Below are positions 18,104 to 30,800 of a stretch of 64,000 nt of DNA, in pieces. The position numbers were made by a program, and so were the translations under genes. Origin of the DNA: Allokutzneria oryzae. GTDB taxonomy: Bacteria; Actinomycetota; Actinomycetes; Mycobacteriales; Pseudonocardiaceae. The notes under the pieces were generated by a model that searched no databases, had not been told where the DNA came from, and saw nothing but the letters and a program-made list of their open reading frames with translations. Within the stretch, counting starts at the first letter, position 1; every line of letters begins with the position of its first letter. The stretch spans positions 124,001-188,000 of the forward strand of contig NZ_JBHLZU010000032.1 in assembly GCF_042429765.1 (NCBI RefSeq), written 5' to 3'.

Positions 18104-18526
18104 ATGTCGACCCCGTATGACGACGAGATCGAGGCGCTGCTGGCGCGGTACGAGCAGCAGCGGCACGACGCCGTCGACTGTCATCGGCGGATGCGTGAGG
18201 TGTCGGTGACCGTCACGGCTCCGAAGCGGGCGTTGACCGTGACCGTCGGGCCCCAGGGTGAACTGACCAATGTGGACTTCCCGACCGGCGCTTATCGGAC
18301 GATGGCGCCGAAGGAGCTGGCCGCATTGCTGATGAAGACCGTGGCCACGGCGCGGGAGCAGGCGTTGGAGTCGGTGGCCGAGGTACTGGCCGGTGTGTTC
18401 CCCGGTGGCCTGGACGTCGCCGGTCTGCACGCGGGGCGGGCCGGGGTGGAGGACCTCCTGCCGGAGCGGCCGCCCATGCCCGCGTTCGTCAAGGACGCCC
18501 TCAACGGCGGAGGAGCACTGTCATGA
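18104..18526 (+). CDS. YbaB/EbfC-like protein
   Basis: A 140-residue protein with the YbaB/EbfC-like pattern: an N-terminal helix (EIEALLARYEQQRHDAV), two strands (SVTVTAPKRALTVTVGPQGELTNVDF), a YRTMAPKELAALLMKTVATAREQA helix and a variable tail. Proteins of this group commonly precede WXG100 genes and large CpnT-like effectors in actinomycetes and may serve as adaptors or chaperones. The ATG at 18104 has GGAGG five bases upstream. Its stop overlaps the next start (ATGA), so it is coupled to the WXG100 protein. Confidence 0.75.
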   Translation: MSTPYDDEIEALLARYEQQRHDAVDCHRRMREVSVTVTAPKRALTVTVGPQGELTNVDFPTGAYRTMAPKELAALLMKTVATAREQALESVAEVLAGVFPGGLDVAGLHAGRAGVEDLLPERPPMPAFVKDALNGGGALS

Positions 18527-18855
18527 GCGAGCGCAGACTCAGCGTCAACACCGACCAGCTGCACAGCGCGGCGGACGGCGTCCGGCAGCTCGCCGACGAC
18601 GCCCAGTCCGCGGTGAGCCAACTGACGGCGGCACTGGCCGCTAAGGAGGGCTGCTGGGGCAACGACAAGCTCGGCAAGGCCTTCGCGCAGGACTACGTGC
18701 CCAAGAAGAACGAGATGAGCGAGTACCTGGGCAAGCTGGTGACCGCGGTGCGCGGCACTGGCGAGGCATTGGGCAAGACCGCGAAGAACTTCGCCGACGC
18801 CGAACGGGCGGCGGTGGACGCGGTTCCGGTGATTCCTGAGCGCCCCGGGACCTGA
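18523..18855 (+). CDS. WXG100-family protein
   Basis: A 110-residue helical-hairpin protein of the WXG100 superfamily. The turn motif is CWGND with Trp45; two long amphipathic helices flank it, and no signal peptide is present. WXG100 proteins are exported by type VII systems, usually as dimers, or act as partners of larger substrates. It overlaps the YbaB-like gene by four bases and lies five bases before the giant gene, so it is the likely partner of the WXG100-like N-terminus of that protein. Confidence 0.8.
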   Translation: MSERRLSVNTDQLHSAADGVRQLADDAQSAVSQLTAALAAKEGCWGNDKLGKAFAQDYVPKKNEMSEYLGKLVTAVRGTGEALGKTAKNFADAERAAVDAVPVIPERPGT

Positions 18856-18860
18856 CGGCT

Positions 18861-21800
18861 GTGGGACAGGTACCTCCCAGCGCGAACCGCTTCTTCGAGA
18901 TCGTCGTCGGTCAGGAGTGGCCGGAGGCAGACGAGGACGAGTTGTTCGCGCTGGGGCGGGCGTGGGAGCAGGCCTCGGTTGAGTTGAAGGCTTTGGCCGG
19001 GCGGATGGATGGTCCGTTCGCGCTGGCGTTGTCGGCGGTGGAGGGCGCGGCCGCGGATGCTTTCCGCGGGCATGCGGAGAAGTTGCGCAAGGCGGTGCCC
19101 GAGTTGGCCGGGGCCGCGCACAGTCTGGGCAACCACGCCCGGCAGACCGGGTTGAACGTCGACTACGCCAAGAAGATGATCGTCCTGACGCTGGTGTGGC
19201 TGGCGGTGGAGGTCGCGCTGGCGTTGGCGTCGTTGTTCGGCGCGGTGCTGGTGCCGGCGCTGACCACGGCGGCGCAGATCTCGGTGCGGATGGTGCTGCG
19301 GCAGTTGTTCCAGGCGCTGCTGCGGGGCGCGACCTGGCGAGCACTGGCTCGCGGTGCGCTCCTGGGTGCGTTGCGCGGCGCGCTGGTCGGCGTCGCCTTC
19401 GACGGGGTCATCCAGACCAGCCAGTTCATCGAGGGAAATCGGCACGCGGGCGAGTGGGACGCGACGAAGACGGGGCACGCGGCCGCCTTCGGCGCGATAT
19501 CGGGTGCCTTCGGCGGGGTGTTCTCGGTGGCGGGGAACATGGCCGTTGCCAAGCCGATCAGCACGATCGCCAACCGGGCGCTGCGAGGTGCGGCCAAGGT
19601 CGGCAAGACGGTGATCGAGGCCGGTGCCGCTGGGGCCGCGACCGCCGCGGTGATGATGCCGCTCAACGACGGTGAGTTCGACTGGCGCGCGGTGACCTCC
19701 GGGGCGATCGGGGGCATCGCCGCCGCGCGGGGGCGGCTGCCCAATGCCCTCACCAGCGGTCTGAAGTCCTTGCTGCACGGTCCCGGCGCGGGCGCGGAGG
19801 GAGGCCTGAGGACCCCGGTCGCCGAGGCGGCCTCCCCGTCGGCGAAGAAGGGCTTGCCGGCACTCGAAAGCCCCGCCACCACAGGGACGAAAGACCTCGC
19901 CGGAGCAAGTCCCTCCACAATGGACAAGAGTGTGGGTGTCGGCCGGCCCGCGACGGAAACCAACTCGCCCACCGGTTCCCGGGCGACCGAGCCGACAGTG
20001 GTGTCCACTTCGGACCAGCGGCTGCCGTCGGTGTCGTCGGAGCAGGCGAAGTCCTCCTCCCGTTCCCCGGTCGGCGACTCCACGCCTGCGCAGGCAGCGG
20101 AGCGCCCGGTTGTCACCTCACAGCAGGTGCGGCCCACCGTCGAACCTGGTTCGTCCCGCGCCACGGAGTCCCCGGCGGCGACCGCGGCACCCCGTTCCGA
20201 GGCCACGCCCGCGGTCAAGGATGCCTTTCCTGGCAAGGGGATCCCCCTGGGCAGGGACGGGGTTTCACCAGCGGTGCAGGGCGGCCCGGAGACGATGGCC
20301 AGCTTGCACAAGCAGGCGATGGAGCGGGCCGCGCAGCGGGGAGAGGAGCCACCGCCGCCGCCACCGCCGACGCGAGATGTGCCGCTGGCGCAGCGGACGG
20401 CCACGGTGGACCAGATCCGGGCGAGCACCGACACCGCGTCCGCGAGCACGGCTACTCAGCACGAGCCGTTCGCCGGCAAGGGAAGGCAGCTGGGTGGGGG
20501 CACGGAATCCCCACGTGTGCACCCCGACTCACCGGAGACGCGGGCGGAGCTGGACGCGGCGCGCCAGCAGCGGCAGGAAGAACGGGCCAAGGCCCTGCCG
20601 CGGACCGAGACCCCGTCCGAGTCGGGTCCGGTGCGCACGGCGAGCGATCCCGAGCGGGTGAAGGCGTTCCTGGAGCGTCAGGCGGAGCGGGCGAAGCAGG
20701 CCGAGACCGCCGCACGGGTGGACGCCGAACGCAGGGCCACCGAGTCCACGCCCGAGGTCGACCCGAAGCGAGTGGCCGCCGACGCGGAGCGGGTGAGGGC
20801 GTTCCGTGAACGTCAGACCGAGCTGGCCAAGCAGGCCGAGGCCGAAGCGGCGGCACGCAAGGAAGCAGACCGCAGAACAGCGGAGGCGGTGCGGGACAAC
20901 AGCGCCGCGCTGCGGGAGATGGACCGGCCGGGCCAGATCGCCGACCAGGCCAGGCGGCACAGGGAGGCGGAGACCGCTCGGCAGGGGCACAGCGACGCCG
21001 AGACCGCCGCCGCGGTGAGGAAGAACAGCGAGTCGCTGCGGGAGATGGACCGGCCGGGCCAGATCGCGGATCAACGAGAGCGGGCGAAGAACTCCGGGGA
21101 ATCGCCCGAAAGCCCAGCTCGCCCGCCGCGCAGGCAACCGCGGGTGGTCACCGTGGACGAGATCCTCGGCACCGACCGGGACCAGCCCCACGGCGACCTG
21201 GCGCCCAACAACCCGGGCGGGGACGGCCCCGGTACGGCGACCACATCGCGCGGCGGAAGCCACACCATGGTGGAGATGCCGCCCGCCCCCGTCCGCGAAC
21301 CCGCGGTGATCGACGAGGCCGGGCCTCAGCGCGAGCACCCCGCCCCGGACCGGCCGGACGCCACTGTCCCCGCGAACAAGCGATCGGATCCGATCGACAC
21401 CCCGGCTCCGGACACCCCGGCGGGGGCCGGCAAACCCGCCACGCCCCTGCGGCCGGACACGAGCCCATCGCCCGCGGTGGAGTCCGCGACGGCTGCCCTT
21501 CCGGGCACCACGCCGACCGGACCGGACATCGGCACGTGGCGACCTGCGTGGGTGGACGGCGATGTGGAAACCGGCCCGGTCCCCGACAGACCGGTCGACG
21601 TGGACGTGCCGGGACCGGTCGGTGAACAGCCACCTCCGCCCGCGCTGCCGCCGGTGCCGGAACTGCTTGCCACATGGGAAGAGCACCGGGCCGATCTCGC
21701 GGCGGACTTCACCGCACGGACACAGGACGTGGTCCAGCTCGATCGTGCGCTCCGTGCCGCCCGGGCCGCGCTCGCAGGCGAGCTGGAGGCTCACGGCCCG

Positions 21801-24800
21801 CTGTCCGCGACGGCGGAGCACGCGGTGCGGTCCGCCGTCGACGCGTCGGTCCGGCATCGGGTCTCCGAACTCCAGGCCACCGAGAACGGCCTGTCGGATA
21901 TGACCGCCGCGGCCGAGTTCGACAGGTTGCTGCGCGGCCTGCCCGACTGGGTGCAGCTCGGCGGTGAGCTCGACGGGCTCCTCGGTCGTGTCGATCCGCT
22001 CCTGCGAGAGCACCGGGACGACCACCGTCCGGCGGCGGTCGAGCGCGTGCGGGACGCCTTCGTCGACGCCGTCGTGACTCCGGTGCGCGACGAGGTTCAC
22101 CGCAGTGGCGTTCAGCCACTGGCATCGGAACGACGTCAAGCACTGCTGGACGCGGCGGAACAGCGATTCGCCGAGTTCGCGCCCGAAGTGCCCGCACGCG
22201 TGGCCGTCGAGAGCACGCTCGAATCCGTTGCCGCCGAGCTCCGCGAGGTCATGCTCGACGTCCTCGATGACGACCAGGTGCCCTTGGCGGGGGCGAGGAA
22301 CATCGTCACCGCGCGGCTGGGAGAGGTTGCCGACGCGATCCGGGAGTGGCAGAACGGCACGGCGCTGGCGGATGTCTCGCAGCACGAGCTGGACGTCCTC
22401 GCTCGGCTGGCGGCAGAGCTCCAGAGTCGTGCGGCGTTCGGGCTGATCGGTGACGTGGCCGCGGCGCAGTGGCGGCAGCGGGCCGAGGAGCGGGTCAGGC
22501 GGGCGTTCCTCGACCGCTACCGCGAACTGCTCCACCAGAGCAGGCCCAGAATCGGGGCCGGAGCGGATCCGGTGGACGTCGTTCCCGCCGCGTTCAACCG
22601 CTTCGGCCGCGGCGTGATCGACGACGTCGTCGCCCGGGTCGAGATCGCCCGGCGGGGGCGGCCGGGTACCGATCCGCGGGACCGGTTGCTGGACGAGGCG
22701 ATCGAGCGGATGCGGGCGGATCTCGGCCGACGGGTCGAGGACGACCTGGAGTTCGAGCTCCGCGCGGACGGCGCGCTGCGGCGAGGCGCCGAGGACTTCG
22801 CCGCCATCGCCGGGCCGCACGCGGTGCAGGCGGACGTGCTCGACCGGTTCGGTGCCGACTACCGGAGGGAGCTGACCTCCAGACTGCACGAACTGTGGCG
22901 CCGGCAGAACGCGGAGAAGTGGGCGGAGCGGGAGAAGGAGACCGGCGACGCCTTCGGCGTCCCCAGCGAGCGGAATGCCCGGCCGGAGCCGGCGGCGGCG
23001 ACAATCCTGCCGGACGAGCCCGCACGAGGCGGGACGGAACGCTTGTGGCGCAGGGACGCGGCCGAGTGGCAGGCGATCCTGGACGCCGACGCCGGTGGCC
23101 GCACCGAGCCCGACACGGCGCTGATCAGGCATCCCGAGGTGTTCCCGGCGACCAGGAGCGACGCATGGGCGAACCTCACCCGTGCCCGTCAGGACCTCGC
23201 CCGGGTCGTGGTCTCCCGCGATGAGGCCCTGGCGCGCGTCGCTGCGGGCGGGGCGGGAAGCTCCCGCGACGCCGAACCGGCGACCCTGGCCGGGGTCGAG
23301 GACGCCGTGCGGGCCGCGCGGAACGAGCTCGGACGGGCAGAGGCGGACCTGCGTGCCTGGGGCAACGACCCGAACCGCCTGACCGAGGCGCACCGCCGGT
23401 GGTTCGCCGACTCGCTGCGGGAACGCCCGCGGCTGCCCGGGGGTGTGCAGAACACCGCGGTCCAGTCCGAAGTGGACACCGGGACCGAGGCTCCCGACGA
23501 TCTCCTCGCCGAGCTCAGGGCCTCGGTGGCCGAAGGAGTTCCCGCCGGGGAGGAGCTGCTGGGACCTGACCCGTTCGGCCTGCGTCAGGCGCCACCACCA
23601 CCGGAGTTCCTGGAGGGCTTCGACTTCCGGGCAGTTCATGCGGACCAGTTGCCGGCGTTCTTCGAGGCCATCGGCCTGACCCGTTCCCGGCCGCGGGGGC
23701 GGCTCTCCGCGGCGGGCTTGGCACGTGATCCGGAGCGCGTCACCGTCGGGCTCCGTCCCACCGCCGAGCAGCGGCGGTGGGGAGTGTGGCTGGAACCGGA
23801 CCGGGGGACCCCGGTGGACCTGCCCCCGCTGCCCGAGCGCACCGAGATCCCGCACCAGGTGCACTCGATCTGGCTCGGCGGGCCACTGCGAGCCACCGGC
23901 AGCGGCGCGGTCTTCCGCCGCAACCTCACTGACGCCGTGCGCGAGCACGGGGAGTGGGGTGATGTCGTGCTGTGGACCGACGTGCCGCGCGAGAGGGTCG
24001 AACAGGCCCGCGCCGCCGGAGAGACGGCGTCCGCTCAGCTGCGTGACGTCAGGGACATGGTGGAGTGGGCCGAGAACACCGGAGTGCTCCTGGTCAACGT
24101 GGACGAGGTGTTCTCGGCCGCCGCGCCGATGACACTCAACGAGCCCTATCGCGTGGAGCTCGCCAAGCAGGTCGGGCCCGGTTACGCGGCGGCGAGCGAC
24201 ATCCTGCGCCTGGAGATCCTGCGTCGCTTCGGCGGTGTCTACAGCGACGGCGACAACCGGATGTGGCCCACCGACGCCAGGGGCAGTCTTCCCGCCAGCG
24301 TGCGGCAGATCGCCGAACCGTCCGATGACCCGGAAACGGGCCACGGCTTCGCGGTGCACCGAGTGGGCGGCTGGGGTGTGGGCAACTCCGCGATCGTCGC
24401 GTTCGCCCGGCACCCGTTCCTGGACATCTACCTGGGGCGCGTCGCCGAGCGCTACGGCATGGGCCAGCGGGAGCTGTACCTGAGACAGCAGCATCAAGTC
24501 GGCCTCGACGTACTGGAGTCCGGTGAGCGCGCGACCTGGACCGAACACGGTCTTGCCCGGCGGGCGTACCGGAACTCGGTCATGCACCGCACGGGTCCGT
24601 ACGTGTTCCGCGATGTGGCCGTCGACCTGGGCCTGCGCTCGGACGGCGCTCACCAGATGCCGGCGGTCCGAGGCATCCAGGTCGGCAACGCCAACAGCTG
24701 GCTGGACGCCGAACCGGAACCGCAGGCCGACGATGCGAGCCCGGAGCCCGTCGCACCGGACCGCGCGGAGTCCCTCGACGTGGTCAGGCGGGTCGTGGCC

Positions 24801-27800
24801 ACCCTCGTTCGCGAGCTGAGCAACCGGCAGGGAGACCTGCACCTCACCCTCGTGGAGCCGGTCGTGTCCCGCCAGCCCGACCCCGCTCGGGTGTGGACGG
24901 CCGTGCTGCGGTTCATCGCCGAGGACCCGGCACTGGCCATGCGGGTGCGCACGGTGACCGACCACCGGCACGACGCGGACGGGGACGTGACCGTGGTGCT
25001 GCCGCAGGAGGCTTTGCGGCTGCTGGACTTCCAGAACCGCGAGCACCGGTGGTGGCTGGGCGAACGGCAGCGACCGGTGTGGATGTCCACTGCGGATGAT
25101 CCGGCGCTGCCGAGCAGGCCGGTGTACACCCGGGCCGAACGCACCGGGTACGTGGTGTGGCACCGGCCGATCGCCGAGCTGCCCAGGGACTTCGCCGAGT
25201 ACTTCTTCGCCCCCGACGCGCACCAGGACCGCTACCACCGCCCGGGCCACGTCGAGGTGAGCCTGAGCCGGCCGCGGTTGGTTCCGGAGGCGGGACGGCT
25301 GGTCGAGGTCCGCGTCGACGCCGGTGGGGCGATCGAGCTGACCGCGACGATCGAGCGCCACCGTGCCGAGGGCGTTGCGTTGCCGCCCGAACTGGCGGAG
25401 ATGACCCCCGAGGACGCGGCCGGACGGCTGTGGCTGCCGCGGCACACCCTGGATCGGGCGCACATCACCGCGATCCGGCGGCCGGGAACGCTCCGACGCC
25501 GGGACACCGCCAACGGCAGGGGACTCACGGGCGTCTCCCTGGGAGAGCTCTACCTGCACAGCAGGGGAAGCGGCGCCCAGGAGTCCGGCCCCATCCCGGA
25601 GGCCGTGCTGATCGGCGCATCCGGTCTGGTGCACACCTACAACCACTACCCACTGCGGTTGGACGGTCCGGACCCGGAGGCGCAGGCGGCCGTCCGCGCG
25701 GTGGCGCAGCGGTTGCTCGACGACGGCCCGGGGGCGGCGGAACGGCTCGCCAGGTTGCTGGGCAGGGCCCGTGGTGTGCCCATCCACCTGGCGCCCTCCG
25801 GAGCGGGCAGGCCGGAGCCCGACTCCGATCCTGGCGCGGGGACCTCGGCACAGCACGCGGCCCGCGCCGAGGCTCCCGTCGCCACCGAGGCGGACCTGGA
25901 GGACTTCCGATCGTTCGAGATCCTGGCGGACTACCTGGGCAGTGCCGGGGAGATCGCGCGGGTGGACCCGGGCCTGAGCCGGCTCCACCCCGAGGAGCTG
26001 GCTGCGATCCACGGCTACACCCACACGCTCTACCACGCCATCGACAACTTCCTGCGCGGAGAGGACGAGGCACCGCACGCCCGAGCTCTGATCGCCGTGC
26101 TGACCTCGGCCGTGACCCGGTTCCCGTTGCGCTACACGGGTTGGGCGACCAGGACGCTGCGAGACGAACCCGACCAGGTGCGGAGCAGGTTCCAACCGGG
26201 GACACGCGTCACGGACCGCTCCTTCGCCCGCGCCACTGTGGACGGTGACGGCGTGTCCGCGGACGCGCGGCGAGTGGTACAGCGCGTGTTCGTCCGCAAC
26301 GGCGCCTACATCGCGTCGGTGTCGAGGTTCACCGAGGAACGTGAAGTCCTGCTGCCGCCGGGGACCGAGTTCGACGTGCTGTCGGCCGAGGAGTCCGACG
26401 GGAGGCTGGTGATCACCCTCCGGCAGGCCGAGGAGACGCCGTCGGCCGTGCCCGCCCCGGATGCCGTCCTGGAGCCCGTGCTGTCCGGCAGGCGGAGCAG
26501 CGAGGAGGAGCGGGCCGCGCTCGAAGACCTGGTGGGCGAGCCGTACTGGGTGACGTCGATGGCTATGAAGAGGACGTTGCGCGCCTCCGCCCACAGTGCC
26601 ATCGAGGACACCGCCGACATCCGCGATCTGATGGGCTTGACCTGGTACCTCATCCGGCGTCGTCTCGACGTGGACCTGGCGATGCGTTCCGGTGACCATC
26701 GGGCCCTGCGCCCCGTGGTCGTCACGGCCACCGCGGCCCTGGCGCATCTGCCGGTCCACCGGGGGGAGGTCTACCGGCAGGTGGGGCTGACCGAGGCCGA
26801 GTCGGCGCGGTACGTGCCGGGCATGCAGATCACCGAGCCCGGGTTCACGGTGGCGACGACGACCGCGCCCCCCGCGGACAGCACCGCCCACACGCTGCGG
26901 ATCACATCGACGACCGGGCGCGACACCGCGCCGCTGATCGGTGCCGACGACGCCGTGATCGTCCTACCGCCCAACAGTCGCTTCCTCGTCGAGGAGGGCG
27001 ATCACGAGGCCAACGAGATCCGGCTGATCGAGATCGAGCCCGACGCGGGGGACACCGCGCCCGAGGGCGTCTCGCCTGAGCGGTGGACAGAGGCGATCAC
27101 CGCGGCTTCCGGGCTCGTGCACACCTACAACCACTATCGGCTGCGGGTGGACGGCGTCGATCCGGAGGCGCAGGCGGCTGTGCGGCTGGTGGCCCGGCGA
27201 CTGGTGGACGAGGGAGACGAAGCGGCGCTGGAGCTCGCCAAGAGGATGGGGCAAGCCCGTGGTGTGCCCGTCCACGAGGCACCGTCCGGCGCGGGCAGGC
27301 CCGAGAGCGTCCACGACCCGGACGTGGGGACCTCGGCCCAGCACGCGGCTCCTGTGGTGACGCTGCCCCCGTTCCTGCGCTCGAACGCCGGGCTGGGTTC
27401 CGTTGCGGTGGAACGGGTTGCCGGTGCGGAAACCGTGCGCGGTGTCGTCGAACAGCAGTTCCCGGCCATGGCCGCCGGAGATCTCGCCGAGGTTGAACGC
27501 GTTGTGCGCGAGGAGTTCGGCAGCCTGCTCGGTGACGGGCGGGCGCTGGCGGCGCGCGTCGCCGGTCAGTGGTACGAGCTGAATCTGCGCGCGACCCTGG
27601 ATACCGCCGGAGCAAGGGAGATCACCACCGACACGCCGCCTCATCCGGTGGAGGCGGCGATCCAGTCGAACCGGAACACCACGAGGACCACCGGTCCCGC
27701 GACCGTCGGCTCGGTCACGGCCGCGGTGGGCGCGCTCGCCGGGGGTGTGACGGTGACCGGACGGGTCACGGTGCCGACCGGCAGGGCATTCTCCCGGATC

Positions 27801-30800
27801 ACCCAGGGCATCTCGGTGCAGGACAGCCGAGACGTTGTCAGCGATGACCCTTCGCGGAGGGTGCGGGTTCCGGTCGCGTTCACGGTCTCGACCGTGAACC
27901 GCACCGGACAGGAACTCGGTTCCCGAACCACGTCCGGCACGGTGGATCTGCTGGTTCCACAAGAGTTCACGGCCCTTGCCACGACCTCGGAGCCGGTGGA
28001 GCCGCACCAGCCTGAGGTGGCGGCCGAGTTCGTTCCCGAAACAGTTCAGCTGCCGGGCGCGGCGGAGCGAGTCCTGGCGGCCATGCCCGTCGGAGTGACC
28101 GGTATCGGGACACCGGGGCGGGCGGAGCTGCTTCGGGTGATCAGCCCTGAGTTCCTTCGCGCCCACCTCGGTGCGATGCTGCGGGGGTCGGTGGCCTCAG
28201 CCGGTCTCGTTGACGGCTCTGGGCGTACCCGGGGTGTCGTCGAGCTGACCGCGAGCCTTGGCGCACCGGCACTGCTCGGATCTGTTCACAGTGGACAGAT
28301 GCGGTCGCAGGAGCAGTCGACAAGGCAGTCCGAGCACGTCGGAACCGTCCGGAGTGGCTTCGACGTCGGCTTGTCGGCGGGCGGGGTCGTGCTGCCGAAC
28401 GTCGGCGCGACGCTCGGGTTGAGCTACTCGATGGCGGGCACCGGCCAGACCGCGGTCGGGGGTGCGGCTACTCGCCGCCGGGGTGTGCAGGTGGACGGCA
28501 CAGAGCTGTACGAGGCGCCGCTGTTCGTGACCCTTCGTCCCCACGGTGGCGAGCCGATCACCGTGAACGGCACGACGCACTTCCGGATGGCTACCGCGCG
28601 GCAACCCGTTGCGGGAGAGAGAAGGTTTCCGCCATCGTACCTGCATCACGGCAACACGATCGGGCACGCGCGGGTTCTCCGAATCGCAGGGTTGACCGAG
28701 ACGCTGGATCGAGTGCGGGAAGAACTCGTTGCTCTGCCGGGCGCGAACCGGTTGTTCCCCAGGTTCGGTGCGGAAGCACGATCCTGGAGCGCGGCGGACA
28801 TCGAGGGAGCCGCGGCGAATCACCGCGTCTTCACCACGGTATTCTCGCCGGAGAACCTGCACGCGCTGACGGACACGCTGACCTCGACCGGTGTTTCCGC
28901 CATGCTGTCGACGATCAGCGGTAGGCACGAGCACGTCTACGAGATCCTGCTGCGGGCGCGGATCTCCGGCACACCGGAGCACCTGGGGCTGCGGGCCGAC
29001 ACGGCTGTGCGGGGCCAGCTGTCGGACAGCCAGCGGCTCCACGGTGTGCGTGGCAGAGAACGAGGCATCGGGATCACCGTCGATGCCGGGGTGCGACCGG
29101 CCGGAGGCGCGGCGTTCTCCGGCCGCGTCGCGTATGCCCGCGGCACCGAGGCCACGGCAGGTCCTGGTGTCACACGGACAACCTCGCATTCCGGAAGCAC
29201 GGATGCGCATGCCTTCGAGGTCCCACTGGAGTTGCATGCGGAGATCCGGTACCACCGCACGCTCCGGACCGAACTGAGCTCACTCGTCCTGGGTCGCCCC
29301 GGCGAGCATGTTCCCGCAGTGCGACGGATTCCGGTCGAAGGACCACCCGGGGCGCACATGAGGCTGCTGGTTCCGGCGAGCGAGACGACAGCGGCGGAGC
29401 CACGACCGCGTGCCGAGGTACCCGTTGCACTGCCCCTTGCCGCGCCGTCGCGTATCGACGAGCTGCTCGCCAACCACAGGCGGGAGAACGCTTCGCGGCA
29501 GTTCGACTGGTTGTACTTCGCCGGTCTCGAAGGAACGGACGTGATGCACCGGGCCGCGGTCGACCTTGTCTCCCAGGCAGCGGGAGGGGATCGAGCCCTG
29601 GTGCTGGAAGGGTCTCCGGCACGGGAACAGCTTGATGGGGCCATCAATCCGGACATGATCGCCGCGCGGTTCGAGCGGATGGTGGCTCACGGCGATGTCA
29701 TCACGCGCCTCGCTCATCCGCGACGGGCCGCCGATCGCGTCGCGGCGCTCGGTGTGGTCGCGCGACTTCGCCTTGCCGACGCCGAACTGGTGTCCACAGC
29801 GGATGATGTGTCATTGGACAACTCCCGCCAAGCGACGCAGCGCGCGGGTGATGGTGTGAGCGCGGCGACCGAGCTGGCTGGCGGCCTCGGGCCCAGTGGC
29901 ACCGCCACGAGTGGCGGACTCTCTGGCGTGTTCGGCGCGTCCGTGGTGGTCGGGCGCAGGTGGGCCACGAGCCGGGGCACGGAGATCAGCGGCACTGTCG
30001 AACGGACCCTGACCACGCCGCCGTCCGGCAGGACCGTGCTGATCCGTGTCCCGGCTGCGGTCACCATGGTCGCGGAGAGCCGCCGGGAGGCATTGGGCCT
30101 GAGGTTCGGCCACCACGTGGCCGGTGCGACGGTGGACTCGCTCGGCGCGTACTTCAGGGTTTCCGAAGACCAGGCGAGGGATCTCGGCCTGCTGCCACCC
30201 GCCGAACCAGGTCCGCCGATGCCGCTGCCGGACCTGGTCGTGCCCGCGCCCCTGTCCCACCCGGCGGGTGCTTCGATCGGTCTGGGAACCGTAGAGGTGT
30301 TCCCCGACCTGACCCGGCTGGTAGCCGGCGTCGCTCCCCATGTCGAGACGCGTGCGCTCGACGACCTGATGGGCACCTTCCAGCGGCTGAACGCCCTCAC
30401 CTCCCGCAGTGGCGCTGTGGCGTTGCTGGACAGCGCCCTGAACGGCGGCGCGGCCATCACGGTGCATCGGCCCCGACTGTTCGGGAGCGAAACCCAACGC
30501 GCCGTGCTCCGCGCGAACGTGCGGGAGCATCGGTCGCTGGGTGCAACGGCCGACGGCACGGGAATCGGGAACTACCAGGCATTCTCCGTTCAGCGCTCCA
30601 CCGCGCGGGCGCACGGTCCGTTGTGGGACGCCGGTGTGCGTGCGGGAGCCCGCGGCGCACACCATGATCCGGCTCAGCACCGTGCAGGGCAGAGCGGGGC
30701 GACCACAGCCGTGCGAGCCGGAGAACAGCGACTGCACGGGACTGCAACGACCGCCACCGATCAGAGTTCGATGGTCAGCTACACCAGTGGTCCCGTTGTG

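Noticed and set aside
20529..26891. Very long open frames antisense to the giant gene (also at 834-4280 and 35394-38387)
   Set aside because: They are Arg/Gly/Pro/His-rich, lack motifs and mirror the third-position GC bias of the sense gene.
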